Shown here: one piece after another, positions 29,960 through 39,777 of the stretch
Layout: each line of letters starts with the position of its first letter
Position numbering within the stretch: position 1 is the stretch's first letter
DNA from: Serratia rubidaea
GTDB lineage: Bacteria; Pseudomonadota; Gammaproteobacteria; Enterobacterales; Enterobacteriaceae
NCBI GenBank assembly: GCA_901472405.1
Contig: LR590463.1
Location: forward strand, 1,984,001 to 2,048,000
Direction of reading: 5' to 3'
Length of the DNA stretch: 64,000 bases
Made by a program: the position numbers and the translations under genes
The notes under the pieces: generated by a model
The model's database searches: none
The model's input: only the letters and a program-made list of their open reading frames with translations
Told to the model about the DNA's origin: nothing

Positions 29960-30385
29960 ATGGCATATCAACATATTGTGGTAGCAACGGACCTGGGAGA
30001 AAACGCGGCGCAGTTGCTGCAAAAGGGCGCCGAGCTGGCCAGCGCGCTACAGGCCAAACTCTCTCTGATCTATATCGATATCCACCACACCGGCTATTAC
30101 GCCGAGCTGGGGATTGGCGCTTATAACTACACCGACAAAAAATTCTCCGAACGGGCGGCGAGCATCCTGGCGTCGTTCAAAAACCAGTCGCCGCATCCTA
30201 TTGCGGAGGTGGTGATTGGCCGCGGTGAATTAAGCGAGGAATTAAACAACGCGGCGCAGGAGAAGGGATTTGACCTGATTATTTTCGGCCACCATCACGA
30301 TCTCTGGAGCCGTTTATTTTCCGCCACGCGTCAGGCGATCAACAACCTGCAGATCGACGTATTGGTTATCCCCATCGAGGACTGA
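29960..30385 (+). CDS. Universal stress protein (UspC/UspD-like)
   Basis: 141 residues starting MAYQHIVVATDLGENAAQLL after GGAGGG. The UspA fold is recognisable, with the first-strand VVATDL and a C-terminal LIIFGHHHD...LQIDVLVIPI. The ATP-binding G-2x-G-9x-G(S/T) motif of UspFG is not evident (HHHDLWSRLFSATRQ), so it belongs to the non-ATP-binding UspA/C/D group. Such proteins accumulate in starvation and stress. A hairpin terminator follows. Confidence 0.85.
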   Translation: MAYQHIVVATDLGENAAQLLQKGAELASALQAKLSLIYIDIHHTGYYAELGIGAYNYTDKKFSERAASILASFKNQSPHPIAEVVIGRGELSEELNNAAQEKGFDLIIFGHHHDLWSRLFSATRQAINNLQIDVLVIPIED

Positions 30386-30390
30386 TTACC

Positions 30391-30424
30391 ATCACCGCCG
30401 CGGGCAGCATACGCCGGCGGTGAT
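30391..30424 (+). terminator. Hairpin after the usp gene
   Basis: ATCACCGCCG (30391-30400) and CGGCGGTGAT (30415-30424) are exact complements around a 14-base loop, 5 bases after the stop, followed by a short T-rich stretch. Confidence 0.65.
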
Positions 30425-30669
30425 GTCATTTATTCCCGCCAGGTAACTACATGCCGGCTTTTAATTTCCCCCTGGGATAATAACCGCTTGCCGACAGGCC
30501 GTGACCAAATAAGCGCTTTTGTTTAGCGAGATCATAGAAAATCACGCTTACCTCTTTTGGGTTATAAAAGCGCACGTTTTGTCTTTCCTGCGGCGAAGTA
30601 CGGAATTACCCTGTGATTGATTATTAATTTTTATGATTAATACAAAATAATTCACACGGAGGAGGTTCT

Positions 30670-31425
30670 ATGCGTTTTGATGACAAAGTAGTGATCATTA
30701 CCGGGGCGGGAAACGGCATGGGGGAAGCGGCGGCGCGCCGTTTTGCTGCGGAAGGCGCAACGGTGGTGCTGGCGGACTGGGCCAAGGAGGCGGTGGATGC
30801 GGTGGCGGCCTCGCTGCCGGCCGGCAAGGCTCATGCGGTGCATATCGATGTCTCCGACGCCGACGCGGTAGAAACCATGATGAATGAGATCGCCGCGCGC
30901 TTCGGCCATATCGACGTGCTGTTGAATAACGCCGGGGTGCATGTTGCCGGCAGCGTGCTGGAGACCAGCGTCGCCGACTGGCGGCGCATCGCCGGGGTGG
31001 ATATCGACGGCGTGGTGTTCTGCTCCAAATTCGCGCTGCCTTATCTGCTGAAAAGCAAAGGCTGCATCGTCAATACCGCGTCGGTTTCCGGCCTGGGCGG
31101 CGACTGGGGCGCGGCTTACTATTGCGCGGCGAAGGGGGCGGTGGTCAACCTGACGCGCGCCATGGCGCTGGACCACGGCGGCGACGGCGTGCGGGTGAAT
31201 GCCGTGTGCCCGAGCCTGGTGAAAACCAATATGACCAATGGCTGGCCGCAGGAGATCCGCGATAAGTTTAATGAGCGCATCGCGCTGGGACGCGCGGCGG
31301 AGCCGGAAGAAGTGGCGGCGGTGATGGCGTTTCTCGCCAGCGAGGACGCCAGCTTTATCAACGGCGCCAACATCCCGGTGGACGGCGGGGCGACCGCCTC
31401 CGACGGCCAGCCGAAAATCGTCTGA
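30670..31425 (+). CDS. budC: meso-2,3-butanediol dehydrogenase / acetoin reductase (BudC/SlaC)
   Basis: 251-residue short-chain dehydrogenase. NAD-binding TGAGNGMG, NNAG, catalytic Ser in NTASVSG and Tyr-Lys in YYCAAK are all present. The start MRFDDKVVIITGAGNGMGEA and the end NIPVDGGATASDGQPKIV match, from memory, Serratia marcescens BudC/SlaC almost throughout. It interconverts acetoin and 2,3-butanediol, storing reducing power from pyruvate overflow. No budAB genes are nearby, as in Serratia where budC is separate. GGAGGAGG precedes the ATG. Confidence 0.85.
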   Translation: MRFDDKVVIITGAGNGMGEAAARRFAAEGATVVLADWAKEAVDAVAASLPAGKAHAVHIDVSDADAVETMMNEIAARFGHIDVLLNNAGVHVAGSVLETSVADWRRIAGVDIDGVVFCSKFALPYLLKSKGCIVNTASVSGLGGDWGAAYYCAAKGAVVNLTRAMALDHGGDGVRVNAVCPSLVKTNMTNGWPQEIRDKFNERIALGRAAEPEEVAAVMAFLASEDASFINGANIPVDGGATASDGQPKIV

Positions 31426-31436
31426 TTGGTTATCAT

Positions 31437-31454
31437 GGCCCGGCTTGCCGGGCC
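31437..31454. terminator. Hairpin between convergent budC and puuB
   Basis: GGCCCGGC and GCCGGGCC flank TT, 12 bases after the budC stop and 9 before the puuB stop; a short T-rich run follows on the plus strand. Confidence 0.65.
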
Positions 31455-31462
31455 TGTTGTGG

Positions 31463-32743
31463 TTAAACGCCGATCCGATCGCGCAGCGTGTAATAGGCCG
31501 CGCCGATGGCGGTAAACGGAATCTGCAGGTTGCGGCCGCCGAAAAACGGCAGGTGCGGCAGCTTGGCAAAGGCGTCGAAACGTTCCGCATCGCCGCGCAG
31601 CAGCTCGGCGATCAGCTTGCCCGCCAGATGGGTGCAGGTCACGCCGTGGCCGCTGTAGCCCTGCATGTAATAGACGTTATTCTCCAGACGGCCGAACTGC
31701 GGCATACGCGACAGCGTCAGCAGGAAGTTGCCGGTCCAGCGGTAGTCGATGCGCACCCCTTTCAGCTGCGGGAAGGTTTTCAGCAGTTTGGGGCGGATCA
31801 GGTTGTCGATATCGTCCGGATCGCGCGCGCCGTAGACTACGCCGCCGCCGTACAGCAGTCGGTGGTCGGCGGTGATGCGGTAATAATCCAGCAGATAGTT
31901 ACAGTCTTCCACGCAGTAATTGCGCGGGATCAGCGACTGGGCCACCTCCGGCGCCAGCGGCTCGGTGGCGACCACCTGGGTGCCGCAGGGCATACTGCGC
32001 TTGGCCAGCCGCGGCTCCAGCTTGTCGCCGAGGTAGGCGTTGCCGGCGACGATCACATAGCGGGCGCTGACCTGGCCGTGGGCGGTGCTGACCCGCGCCG
32101 GATCGCCGTGGCGAATATCGGTGACCGCCGACTGTTCAAAGATCCGTCCGCCCTGCAGGCGGATGGCTTCTGCTTCGCCGAGCGCCAGGTTCAGCGGGTG
32201 GATATGTCCGCCGCTGTGGTCGAGCAGGGCGCCGACGTAACGATCGCTGGCCACCTCCTGGCGGATGCGGTCGGCGTCCAGCAGCTCCAGCTGATTATTG
32301 CCGTAGCGCTCCCAGTGGCCTTTCTGTTCGATCAGCGTGTGATACTGCTTATTGTTCAGCGCGGCGAAAATGCCGCCGGGGCGGTAATCGCACTCGATGG
32401 CGTAGCGTTTGATGCGGCTGCGGATAATCTCCGCCCCTTCAAACATCATGCTGCCGAGCAGGCGGGCGCTGTCGGCGCCGTAACGCTGTTCAATCACGTC
32501 GATATCGCGGCTGTAGGAGTTGACCAGTTGACCGCCGTTGCGGCCGCTGGCGCCGAAACCGATGCGCGCGGATTCCAGCACCACCACGTCATAGCCGGCT
32601 TCCACCAGAAACAGCGCCGAAGAGAGGCCGGTATAGCCGCCGCCGACGATGCAGACGTCGCACTCGATGGACTCATTCAGCTGTGGATAGGGCTGGTGCG
32701 GGTTGGCGCTGGCCGCATAGTAGCTTTTTACATGTTCAGTCAT
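31463..32743 (-). CDS. puuB: Gamma-glutamylputrescine oxidase PuuB
   Basis: 426-residue DAO-family FAD enzyme. The dinucleotide-binding motif VCIVGGGYTGLSSALFL is followed by GFGASGRNGGQ, as in PuuB, and YMQGYSGHGVTCTHLAGKLI near the C-terminus. It oxidises gamma-glutamylputrescine to the aldehyde with release of ammonia and H2O2, step 2 of the Puu pathway. It is the last gene of the puuDRCB transcription unit here; puuE, which follows puuB in E. coli, is absent. Confidence 0.92.
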   Translation of the reverse strand: MTEHVKSYYAASANPHQPYPQLNESIECDVCIVGGGYTGLSSALFLVEAGYDVVVLESARIGFGASGRNGGQLVNSYSRDIDVIEQRYGADSARLLGSMMFEGAEIIRSRIKRYAIECDYRPGGIFAALNNKQYHTLIEQKGHWERYGNNQLELLDADRIRQEVASDRYVGALLDHSGGHIHPLNLALGEAEAIRLQGGRIFEQSAVTDIRHGDPARVSTAHGQVSARYVIVAGNAYLGDKLEPRLAKRSMPCGTQVVATEPLAPEVAQSLIPRNYCVEDCNYLLDYYRITADHRLLYGGGVVYGARDPDDIDNLIRPKLLKTFPQLKGVRIDYRWTGNFLLTLSRMPQFGRLENNVYYMQGYSGHGVTCTHLAGKLIAELLRGDAERFDAFAKLPHLPFFGGRNLQIPFTAIGAAYYTLRDRIGV

Positions 32744-32754
32744 CGTGTTAATCC

Positions 32755-34244
32755 TTATTCCAGCGAAATCCAGGTGGTTTTCAGTTCGGTAAATTTATCC
32801 AGCGCGTGAAGCGATTTGTCGCGGCCGTTGCCGCTCTGCTTATAGCCGCCGAAGGGCACCGTCATATCACCGTCGTTGTAGTTGTTGATAAACACCGAGC
32901 CGGCGCGCAGCTGACGCGCCAGGCGGTGCGCGCGCGACAGGTCGCGGGTCCACAGCGCGGCGCCGAGGCCGTAATCGCTGTCGTTGGCCAGCGCAATGGC
33001 CTGCTGCTCGCCGTTGAACGGGGTGACGGCCAGCACCGGGCCGAAGATCTCCTCACGCGCCACCTGCATGGCGTTATCCACCCGGGTCAGCACGGTCGGG
33101 CCAAGGTAGGCGTCGTGCGGGCCGCTGCCGCGCCCGTCAAGAAACAGCGTTGCCCCTGTTCGATCCCGTTGTCGATAAAGCCGGCAACCTTGGCGCTGTG
33201 CCCGCGGTCAATCAGCGTGCCCATCTGCGTGTCGGGATCCAGCGGATTGCCGGGCGTAAAGGCGGCGGCGTGTTTGCGCAGCGCCTGCAGGAAGGTCTGC
33301 TGGATGCTCTCTTCCACCAGCAGGCGCGTGCCGGCGATGCAGACCTGCCCCTGGTTGTAGAAAATGCCGGCCGCGGCGGCTTGCGCCGCTTTATCAATAT
33401 CCGGGCAGTCGGCGAAAATGATATTGGCGCTTTTGCCGCCGGCCTCCAGCCAGACGCGCTTCATATTGGATTCGCCGGCGTAGACCATCAGCTGTTTGGC
33501 CACCTGCGTCGAGCCGGTAAAGGTCAGGGCATCAACATCGTGATGCAGCGCCAGCGCCTTGCCGGCGTCATGGCCGAAGCCGCTGACGATATTGAGTACG
33601 CCGTCCGGCAGCCCGGCCTGCTGCGCCAGCCGGCCGAGGTAAATCGCACTCAGCGGCGATTTTTCCGACGGTTTCAGCACCACGCTGTTGCCCGTTGCCA
33701 GCGCCGGGCCGAGCTTCCAGCAGGCCAGCAGCAGCGGGAAGTTCCACGGCGTGATGGCGCCGACGACGCCGACCGGCTCACGCTCGATCAGCGCCAGGGC
33801 ATCGGCGCCCGTCGGGGCGATCTCGCCGTATACCTTATCAATGGCTTCGGCGTACCAGCGCAGGCAGCGGGCGGCGCCCGGAATATCATCCCGCAGGCTG
33901 TGGCGAATGGGCTTGCCGGTGTCCAGCGTTTCCAGCAGCGCCAGCGTTTCCGCATGCAGTTCTATCTGCTCCGCCAGCGCCAGCAGCACGGCTTTGCGCC
34001 GGGACGGGGCGGCGCGCGACCAGTCGCCACGCTCAAAGGCGGCGCGCGCGGCGCTGACCGCCAGCTCGATATCGGCGTCGCCGGCGCGGGCCACCTGCGT
34101 CAGCTCGCGCTGCCCGGCAGGATCTTCCACCGCAAAGGTGCCTCCCTCAGCGGCCGGCTGATAGCGGCCATTAATAAACAGTCGGTTCTCAATAGTCAGG
34201 GCCTGCGCCCGTTGTTGCCAGTACTGCAAGTGGTGGAAATCCAT
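32755..34244 (-). CDS. puuC: Gamma-glutamyl-gamma-aminobutyraldehyde dehydrogenase PuuC (one frameshift)
   Basis: Aldehyde dehydrogenase of 496 residues after repair. [20 protein letters not shown], the general-base Glu in [12 protein letters not shown] and the catalytic Cys in [11 protein letters not shown] are present. The frame breaks near 33155, where one more G in CAGGGGCA joins EQG to [20 protein letters not shown]. It oxidises the PuuB product to gamma-glutamyl-GABA. It lies between puuR and puuB as in E. coli. Confidence 0.92.
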
Positions 34245-34259
34245 ACCTTGCTCCGTTAA

Positions 34260-34817
34260 TCAGAATGTCGTCGGCGTATGCGCGCTGACGATGCGGCAAA
34301 TGCGCGTCGAGGTGTTGCTGAAACTGTGGGGAATGCCGGTGTTAATGGCGTAGCTCTGGCCGGCGGTCAGGTAGTAGTTCTGGCCGTTGACCTGCAGCAC
34401 CACGTCGCCTTCCAGCAGCGTGCCGATCTCTTCCCCCTGGTGTTTAATGCGTTCGCCGGTGGTGGTGCCCGGCTCGTAGGTCTCTATCATCATCGCCAGC
34501 GTGCGGTTGGGGTCGCCGTTATGGATCAGTTTCATCGAGACGCCCTGGCTGCCGATTTCAATCAGATTTTCCTGCTCGATCACAATCTGCGGTTCAGCCG
34601 GTTTTTCCGGTTCGGCAAAAAATGCCGACAGCGACAGGCCGTATACCGTCAGCAGCTTCTGCAGCGTGCTGATGGCCGGACTGACCTTGTCCTGTTCGAT
34701 GGTGCTGATCGCGCTGTGCGTCAGTCCGGACAGTTCCGCCACCCGGCGCTGCGACAGGCCGAGCTGCTGACGGATTTGCGACAGCCGTTTTCCCGGCGCC
34801 AGACTGATTTCGCTCAT
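34260..34817 (-). CDS. puuR: Putrescine-responsive repressor PuuR
   Basis: 185 residues, the E. coli length. An N-terminal HTH (LSQIRQQLGLSQRRVAELSG) and a C-terminal cupin (HQGEEIGTLLEGDVVLQVNG) make an XRE-cupin repressor that releases DNA when putrescine is bound. ATG at 34817 overlaps the puuD stop (ATGA). Likely operators lie in the puuD-puuA interval. Confidence 0.92.
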   Translation of the reverse strand: MSEISLAPGKRLSQIRQQLGLSQRRVAELSGLTHSAISTIEQDKVSPAISTLQKLLTVYGLSLSAFFAEPEKPAEPQIVIEQENLIEIGSQGVSMKLIHNGDPNRTLAMMIETYEPGTTTGERIKHQGEEIGTLLEGDVVLQVNGQNYYLTAGQSYAINTGIPHSFSNTSTRICRIVSAHTPTTF

Positions 34818-35575
34818 GGGCGTGGTTCCTTGTGATACTCCCGGCAGGCGTTGATAAAACCGGCAAACAGCAGGCGCGACAGCGCGTATTCGTCGCTGTT
34901 CCACTCCGGATGCCACTGCACCCCCAGCGCGAACGGCTGGTCGCGGATGCTGATCGCCTCGACCAGCCCGTCGGCGGCGTGCGCTTCGACGCGCACGCTG
35001 GGGCCGAGGGTTTTGGCGCCCTGGCCGTGCAGCGAGTTGACCCAGAAGCGGTTGCAGTCCGGGATCAGCTGCGGCAGCATCCCGCCTTCGCGCACGATGA
35101 CTTCATGGGCGGGGGCGTACTGTTGCTCCAGCGGCAGGTCGTGGTCTTCGCGGTGTTCCTGCAGTTCCGGCAGCTCATACAGACGGCGATGCAGCGTGCC
35201 GCCGGTGGCCACCACCATTTCCTGCATGCCGCGGCAGATGGCGAAAAGGGGAATGCGTCTGTCGAGCGCCAGACGAATCAACGCCAGGCTCAAGGCGTCA
35301 CGTCCGGGGTCGGCATCAGGCTCATCGCCGTTTTCACCATAAAGGTGCGGTTGCACATTACTGGGGCTGCCCGGCAGCATAATGCCGTCGAGGCGCGGCA
35401 GCAGATCCGCCAGAATCTCCGGCTCCGCCAGCGCGTGCGGCAGGGCGACCGGCAGACCGCCGGCGGCCAATACCGCATTCAGGTACTTTTCTTGCAAGGT
35501 CTGCGTGGGATGCTGCTTTATCCTGTGGCGACACATCACCACGCCGATGACTGGTCTGTTAAATATATTGCCCAT
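34814..35575 (-). CDS. puuD: Gamma-glutamyl-GABA hydrolase PuuD
   Basis: 253 residues. A class I glutamine-amidotransferase fold with the nucleophile Cys in PLFAICRGMQEM and the His-x-Glu in GVQWHPEW. It releases GABA and glutamate from gamma-glutamyl-GABA. First gene of the minus-strand puuDRCB unit, divergent from puuA across 218 bases. Confidence 0.93.
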   Translation of the reverse strand: MGNIFNRPVIGVVMCRHRIKQHPTQTLQEKYLNAVLAAGGLPVALPHALAEPEILADLLPRLDGIMLPGSPSNVQPHLYGENGDEPDADPGRDALSLALIRLALDRRIPLFAICRGMQEMVVATGGTLHRRLYELPELQEHREDHDLPLEQQYAPAHEVIVREGGMLPQLIPDCNRFWVNSLHGQGAKTLGPSVRVEAHAADGLVEAISIRDQPFALGVQWHPEWNSDEYALSRLLFAGFINACREYHKEPRP

Positions 35576-35633
35576 TATTTTCCCCTTGGCCTGTTCGAAA
35601 TTATGAACGAGATGGCGTAAAAATGGCCTTTTT

Positions 35634-35681
35634 GTTCAATATTAACTAAATCTAGCAGTGGGGTGGACAATATTCAAACCA
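35634..35681. promoter_or_regulatory. Probable PuuR operators between puuD and puuA
   Basis: TGGACAATATTCAAACCA (35664-35681) is a broken dyad resembling the E. coli PuuR sites as I remember them (ATGGACAATATATTGACCAT). A second near-palindrome GTTCAATATTAAC lies at 35634-35646. Their place in the shared divergent region supports co-regulation of both arms. Confidence 0.5.
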
Positions 35682-35793
35682 TAATTAACACTTGAAAAAC
35701 ATTTTTGTTGCATCTATGTTTCATTGAGTGGAAATTATATTGAGCAGTACGGTCGTAATCATCGATAGCAATCTCAACAACGGCGGGTGACTC

Positions 35794-37212
35794 ATGCAGA
35801 CCAATATCGTAACAGTGGAAAACTTTGTGCAGCACAACGAAGAACGGCGAAGTACCACCTTCCAGCGGGAGGTGAATCACTATCTGGAACGTTATCCTTT
35901 AACCCAGCATATTGATGTCCTGCTGACCGACCTGAACGGCGGCTTCCGTGGTAAACGCATTCCGGTGGCGGGCCTGAACAAGCTGGAGAAGGGCTGCTAT
36001 TTCCCGGCTTCGGTGTTCGCCATGGATATTCTGGGCAATGTGGTGGAAGAGAGCGGGCTGGGGCAGGAGCTGGGCGAGCCGGATCGGGTCTGCGTGCCGG
36101 TGCCGGGCACGCTGACGCCCTCCGCCAGCGACCCGGAGTATATCGCCCAGGTGCAGCTCACCATGCTGGATGAAGATGGCACTCCCTTTGACGTTGAACC
36201 ACGCAATGTGCTGAACCGGATTTGGCAGCGCTTGCGGCAGCGCGGGTTGTCGCCCGTGGTAGCGGTAGAGTTGGAGTTCTATCTCATCGATCGCCAGCGC
36301 GATGCGGAAGGCTATCTGCAGCCGCCGTGCGCGCCGGGCACCCAGGAGCGCAACACCCAGAGCCAGGTGTATTCGGTGGATAACCTGAACCACTTTGCCG
36401 ACGTGCTGAGTGAGATCGATGAGCTGGCGCGGCTGCAGGGCATTCCGGCGGACGGCGCGGTGGCGGAAGCCTCGCCCGGTCAGTTTGAGGTGAATCTGCA
36501 TCATACCGGCGACGTCCTGCAGGCCTGCGACCATGCGCTGGCGCTCAAGCGCCTGATCCGCACGGTGGCGGAAAAGCATGAGATGCAGGCCACCTTTATG
36601 GCCAAGCCCTATGAAGAACACGCCGGCAGCGGCATGCATATCCATATCAGCATGCTGGATGCCGACGGCGAGAACGTGTTTGCCGATGAGCAGGGCGAAG
36701 ATTCCGCGCTGCTGAAGCAGGCGCTGGCGGGGATGATCGCGCTGATGCCGTCCTCGATGGCGCTGCTGGCGCCGAACGTTAACGCCTATCGCCGTTTCCA
36801 GCCGGGCATGTACGTGCCGACCCAGGCATCCTGGGGGCATAACAACCGCACCGTGGCGCTGCGCATTCCCTGCGGCGACCGCGACAGCCACCGGGTGGAA
36901 TACCGCGTGGCCGGCGCGGACGCCAACCCGTATCTGGTGATGGCGGCGCTGCTGGCGGGGATTGTATACGGCCTGGAAAACCCGCTGCCGCTGCCTGAAC
37001 CGGTTACCGGCAACGGCCTTGAGCAGGAAGGGCTGCCGTTCCCGATCCGCCAGAGCGACGCCCTCAGCGCCTTTGCCCAACAGCCGCTGTGGAAAACGCT
37101 GCTGGGCGAGCGCTTCAGCCATGTGTATCTGGCCTGTAAAAACGATGAGCTGCTGCAGTTTGAGCGTCTGATCACCGAAACCGAGATTGAGTGGATGCTG
37201 AAAAACGCCTGA
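35794..37212 (+). CDS. puuA: Glutamate-putrescine ligase PuuA
   Basis: 472-residue glutamine-synthetase-fold enzyme. VAVELEFYLID and GQFEVNLHH hold metal-binding glutamates, FMAKPYEEHAGSGMHIHIS the ATP-site region, and RIPCGDRDSHRVEYRVAGAD the C-terminal signature. It joins glutamate to putrescine with ATP, the first Puu step. It precedes puuP on the same strand. Confidence 0.95.
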   Translation: MQTNIVTVENFVQHNEERRSTTFQREVNHYLERYPLTQHIDVLLTDLNGGFRGKRIPVAGLNKLEKGCYFPASVFAMDILGNVVEESGLGQELGEPDRVCVPVPGTLTPSASDPEYIAQVQLTMLDEDGTPFDVEPRNVLNRIWQRLRQRGLSPVVAVELEFYLIDRQRDAEGYLQPPCAPGTQERNTQSQVYSVDNLNHFADVLSEIDELARLQGIPADGAVAEASPGQFEVNLHHTGDVLQACDHALALKRLIRTVAEKHEMQATFMAKPYEEHAGSGMHIHISMLDADGENVFADEQGEDSALLKQALAGMIALMPSSMALLAPNVNAYRRFQPGMYVPTQASWGHNNRTVALRIPCGDRDSHRVEYRVAGADANPYLVMAALLAGIVYGLENPLPLPEPVTGNGLEQEGLPFPIRQSDALSAFAQQPLWKTLLGERFSHVYLACKNDELLQFERLITETEIEWMLKNA

Positions 37213-37334
37213 TCCGCCCAATGTCACGCACCGCGCGCGTCTGGCGCATTTCGCCGGCTCTCCTGTGGCCGGCGAGGCCGCGCGCCCGGTACTATTCCTA
37301 ATCAGGCGTACAGGACGCCGACGAGGAACGACCC

Positions 37335-38704
37335 ATGACGGCAGAGGCCATCGACTGTAACGGCGCGGGCAAACCGCAACTGCGTAAATCGCTGAAGCTA
37401 TGGCAAGTGGTAATGATGGGGCTGGCATATCTGACGCCGATGACGGTGTTTGATACCTTTGGCATTGTGTCCGGCGTTACCGACGGCCACGTGCCGGCGT
37501 CGTATCTGTTTGCGCTGGCCGGGGTGCTGTTTACCGCCATCAGCTACGGCAAGCTGGTGCGCCAGTTTCCCACCGCCGGTTCGGCCTACACCTACGCGCA
37601 AAAGGCGATCAACCCGCACGTCGGCTTTCTGGTCGGCTGGTCGTCGCTGCTGGACTATCTGTTCCTGCCGATGATTAACACCCTGTTGGCGAAAATCTAC
37701 CTGACCGCGCTGTTCCCGGAAGTCCCTCCGTGGGTATGGGTGGTCGGCTTTGTAGTGATCATGACCACCATCAACCTGAAAAGCGTCAATATCGTGGCGA
37801 ACTTTAATACGCTGTTTGTCCTGGCGCAGGTGATGATCATCGTGGTGTTTATTGTGCTGGTGGTGCACGGGCTGCATAAGGGGGAAGGGGTCGGCACCGT
37901 CTGGAGTCTGCAGCCCTTTATCAGCGAAAATGCGCACCTGCTGCCGATTATTACCGGCGCCACCATCCTCTGCTTTTCATTCCTGGGCTTTGATGCGGTC
38001 ACCACCCTGAGCGAAGAGACGCCCGATGCCGCCCGGGTGATCCCGCGCGCCATTTTCCTTACCGCGCTGTACGGCGGCGTAATCTTTATCAGCGTATCGT
38101 TCTTTATCCAGCTGTTCTTCCCCACCATCGAGCGCTTTAAGGAGCCGGATGCGGCGCTGCCGGAAATTGCGCTGTACGTGGGCGGCAAGCTGTTCCAGTC
38201 GATTTTTCTCTGCACCACCTTTATCAACACCCTGGCCTCCGGGCTGGCGTCGCACGCCAGCGTTTCGCGTCTGCTGTATGTGATGGGGCGCGACAACGTC
38301 TTCCCGGAAAAGCTGTTTGGCTATGTGCACCCGAAATGGCGCACCCCGGCGTTGAATGTGCTGATGGTCGGCGCGGTGGCGCTTTCCGCGCTGTCGTTCG
38401 ACCTGGTCACCGCCACCGCGCTGATCAACTTCGGCGCGCTGGTGGCCTTCACCTTCGTCAACCTGTCGGTGATCAGCCACTTCTTTATCCGCGAAGGGCG
38501 TAACAAAACCTGGAAAGACCGCTTCCAGTTTCTGTTCCTGCCGCTGGTGGGGGCGCTGACCGTCGGCGTGCTGTGGCTGAACCTGGAGAAAAGCTCGCTG
38601 ACCATGGGCTGTGCTGGGCCGGCATGGGCGTGGTGTATCTGGCCTATCTGACCCGACGCTTCCGCCAGCCGCCGCCGCAGTTTGAGCGTCAGCCGCTGCC
38701 GTAA
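37335..38704 (+). CDS. puuP: Putrescine importer PuuP (one frameshift)
   Basis: APC-superfamily permease with 12 hydrophobic segments, 456 residues after repair. [20 protein letters not shown] and [16 protein letters not shown] match PuuP. The frame breaks near 38607: one extra base in ATGGGCTGTGC gives [20 protein letters not shown] and ends at 38704. It imports putrescine by proton symport and completes the locus. Confidence 0.92.
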
Positions 38705-38714
38705 TCGTTAATCG

Positions 38715-38740
38715 GGCGCGGCTTGCCGCGCCTTCTTTTT
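38715..38740 (+). terminator. Intrinsic terminator after puuP
   Basis: GGCGCGGC and GCCGCGCC pair around TT, followed by TTCTTTTT, 10 bases after the repaired puuP stop. Its position supports the repaired reading of the puuP end. Confidence 0.8.
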
Positions 38741-38798
38741 CCCGTCCGGTCGGGGTACAGTGACATTCTGGAAAAAGGAATTCATTGGAAATCACCGG

Positions 38799-39689
38799 AT
38801 GTCACCTCTCGCCGTATCCCATAAAGCCACCTCGCTGGGGCTGTTAGCCATTGTGTTTTGGAGCAGCGTCATCGGCCTGATCCGCAGCGTGAGCGAAGGG
38901 CTCGGCCCGATCGGCGGCGCAGCGATGATCTACAGCGTCGGCGCGCTCTTCCTGCTGCTGGTCATGGGCATGCCGAAGCTGTCAACCTTCCCCCGCGCTT
39001 ACCTGCTGTTCGGCAGCGTGCTGTTTGTCGCTTATGAAATCTGTCTGTCGCTGTCGCTGGGTTATGCCGGCAACCGGATGCAGGCGATTGAGCTGGGCAT
39101 GATTAACTACCTGTGGCCCAGCCTGACGGTATTGATGGCGATCTTGTTCAACGGACAAAAGGCGACATGGTGGGTGCTGCCCGGCCTGTTGCTGGCGCTG
39201 TTCGGCATCGGCTGGATCATGAGCGGGGAGGGCGCCTGGTCGCTGCAACAGATGCTGGGCAACGTGCGCAGCAACCCGCTGAGTTACAGCCTGGCCTTCA
39301 GCGGCGCGGTGATTTGGGCGCTGTACTGCAGCGTGACCAGAAGGCTGGCGCAGGGGAAAAACGGCGTGGCGCTGTTCACCGCCCTGACGGCGCTGGCGCT
39401 GTGGGGGAAATATGGCGTCAGCGCGGAGGGCGCCCTGCATTTCAGCTGGCCGATAGCGCTGATGCTGCTGTGCGCCGGCGTGGCGATGGGGGCCGGCTAT
39501 GCCTTGTGGAACATCGGCATTCTGCACGGCAATATGACGCTGCTGGCGACGGCCTCCTACTTTGCTCCGGTGCTCTCTTCACTCTTTGCCGCCGTGATGC
39601 TTAACACGGCGTTGACCGTCAGCTTCTGGCAAGGGGTGGGGATGGTGATCGTTGGCTCGCTGGTCTGCTGGCGCGCCACCCGCGGCTGA
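38799..39689 (+). CDS. yddG: Aromatic amino acid / metabolite exporter (YddG-like DMT family)
   Basis: 296 residues, ten hydrophobic segments in two EamA halves. LGLLAIVFWSSVIGLIRSVS and YEICLSLSLGYAGNRMQAIE match the E. coli exporter YddG, which moves aromatic amino acids out of the cell. ATG at 38799 begins the first conserved helix; GGAA upstream is a moderate ribosome site. It is preceded by the puuP terminator, so it is an independent unit. Confidence 0.8.
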   Translation: MSPLAVSHKATSLGLLAIVFWSSVIGLIRSVSEGLGPIGGAAMIYSVGALFLLLVMGMPKLSTFPRAYLLFGSVLFVAYEICLSLSLGYAGNRMQAIELGMINYLWPSLTVLMAILFNGQKATWWVLPGLLLALFGIGWIMSGEGAWSLQQMLGNVRSNPLSYSLAFSGAVIWALYCSVTRRLAQGKNGVALFTALTALALWGKYGVSAEGALHFSWPIALMLLCAGVAMGAGYALWNIGILHGNMTLLATASYFAPVLSSLFAAVMLNTALTVSFWQGVGMVIVGSLVCWRATRG

Positions 39690-39777
39690 ACGGCGCGATT
39701 TTCGTGCGCAAACAGCATCCTGGCGGAAAAATTAGGCTAAGATCATAGAACGTCTTCTTGTTGAAGGAACGTGAACT

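Noticed and set aside
31445-32809. 454-residue frame antisense to puuB
   Set aside because: A GC-driven shadow; puuB itself matches the expected length and motifs.
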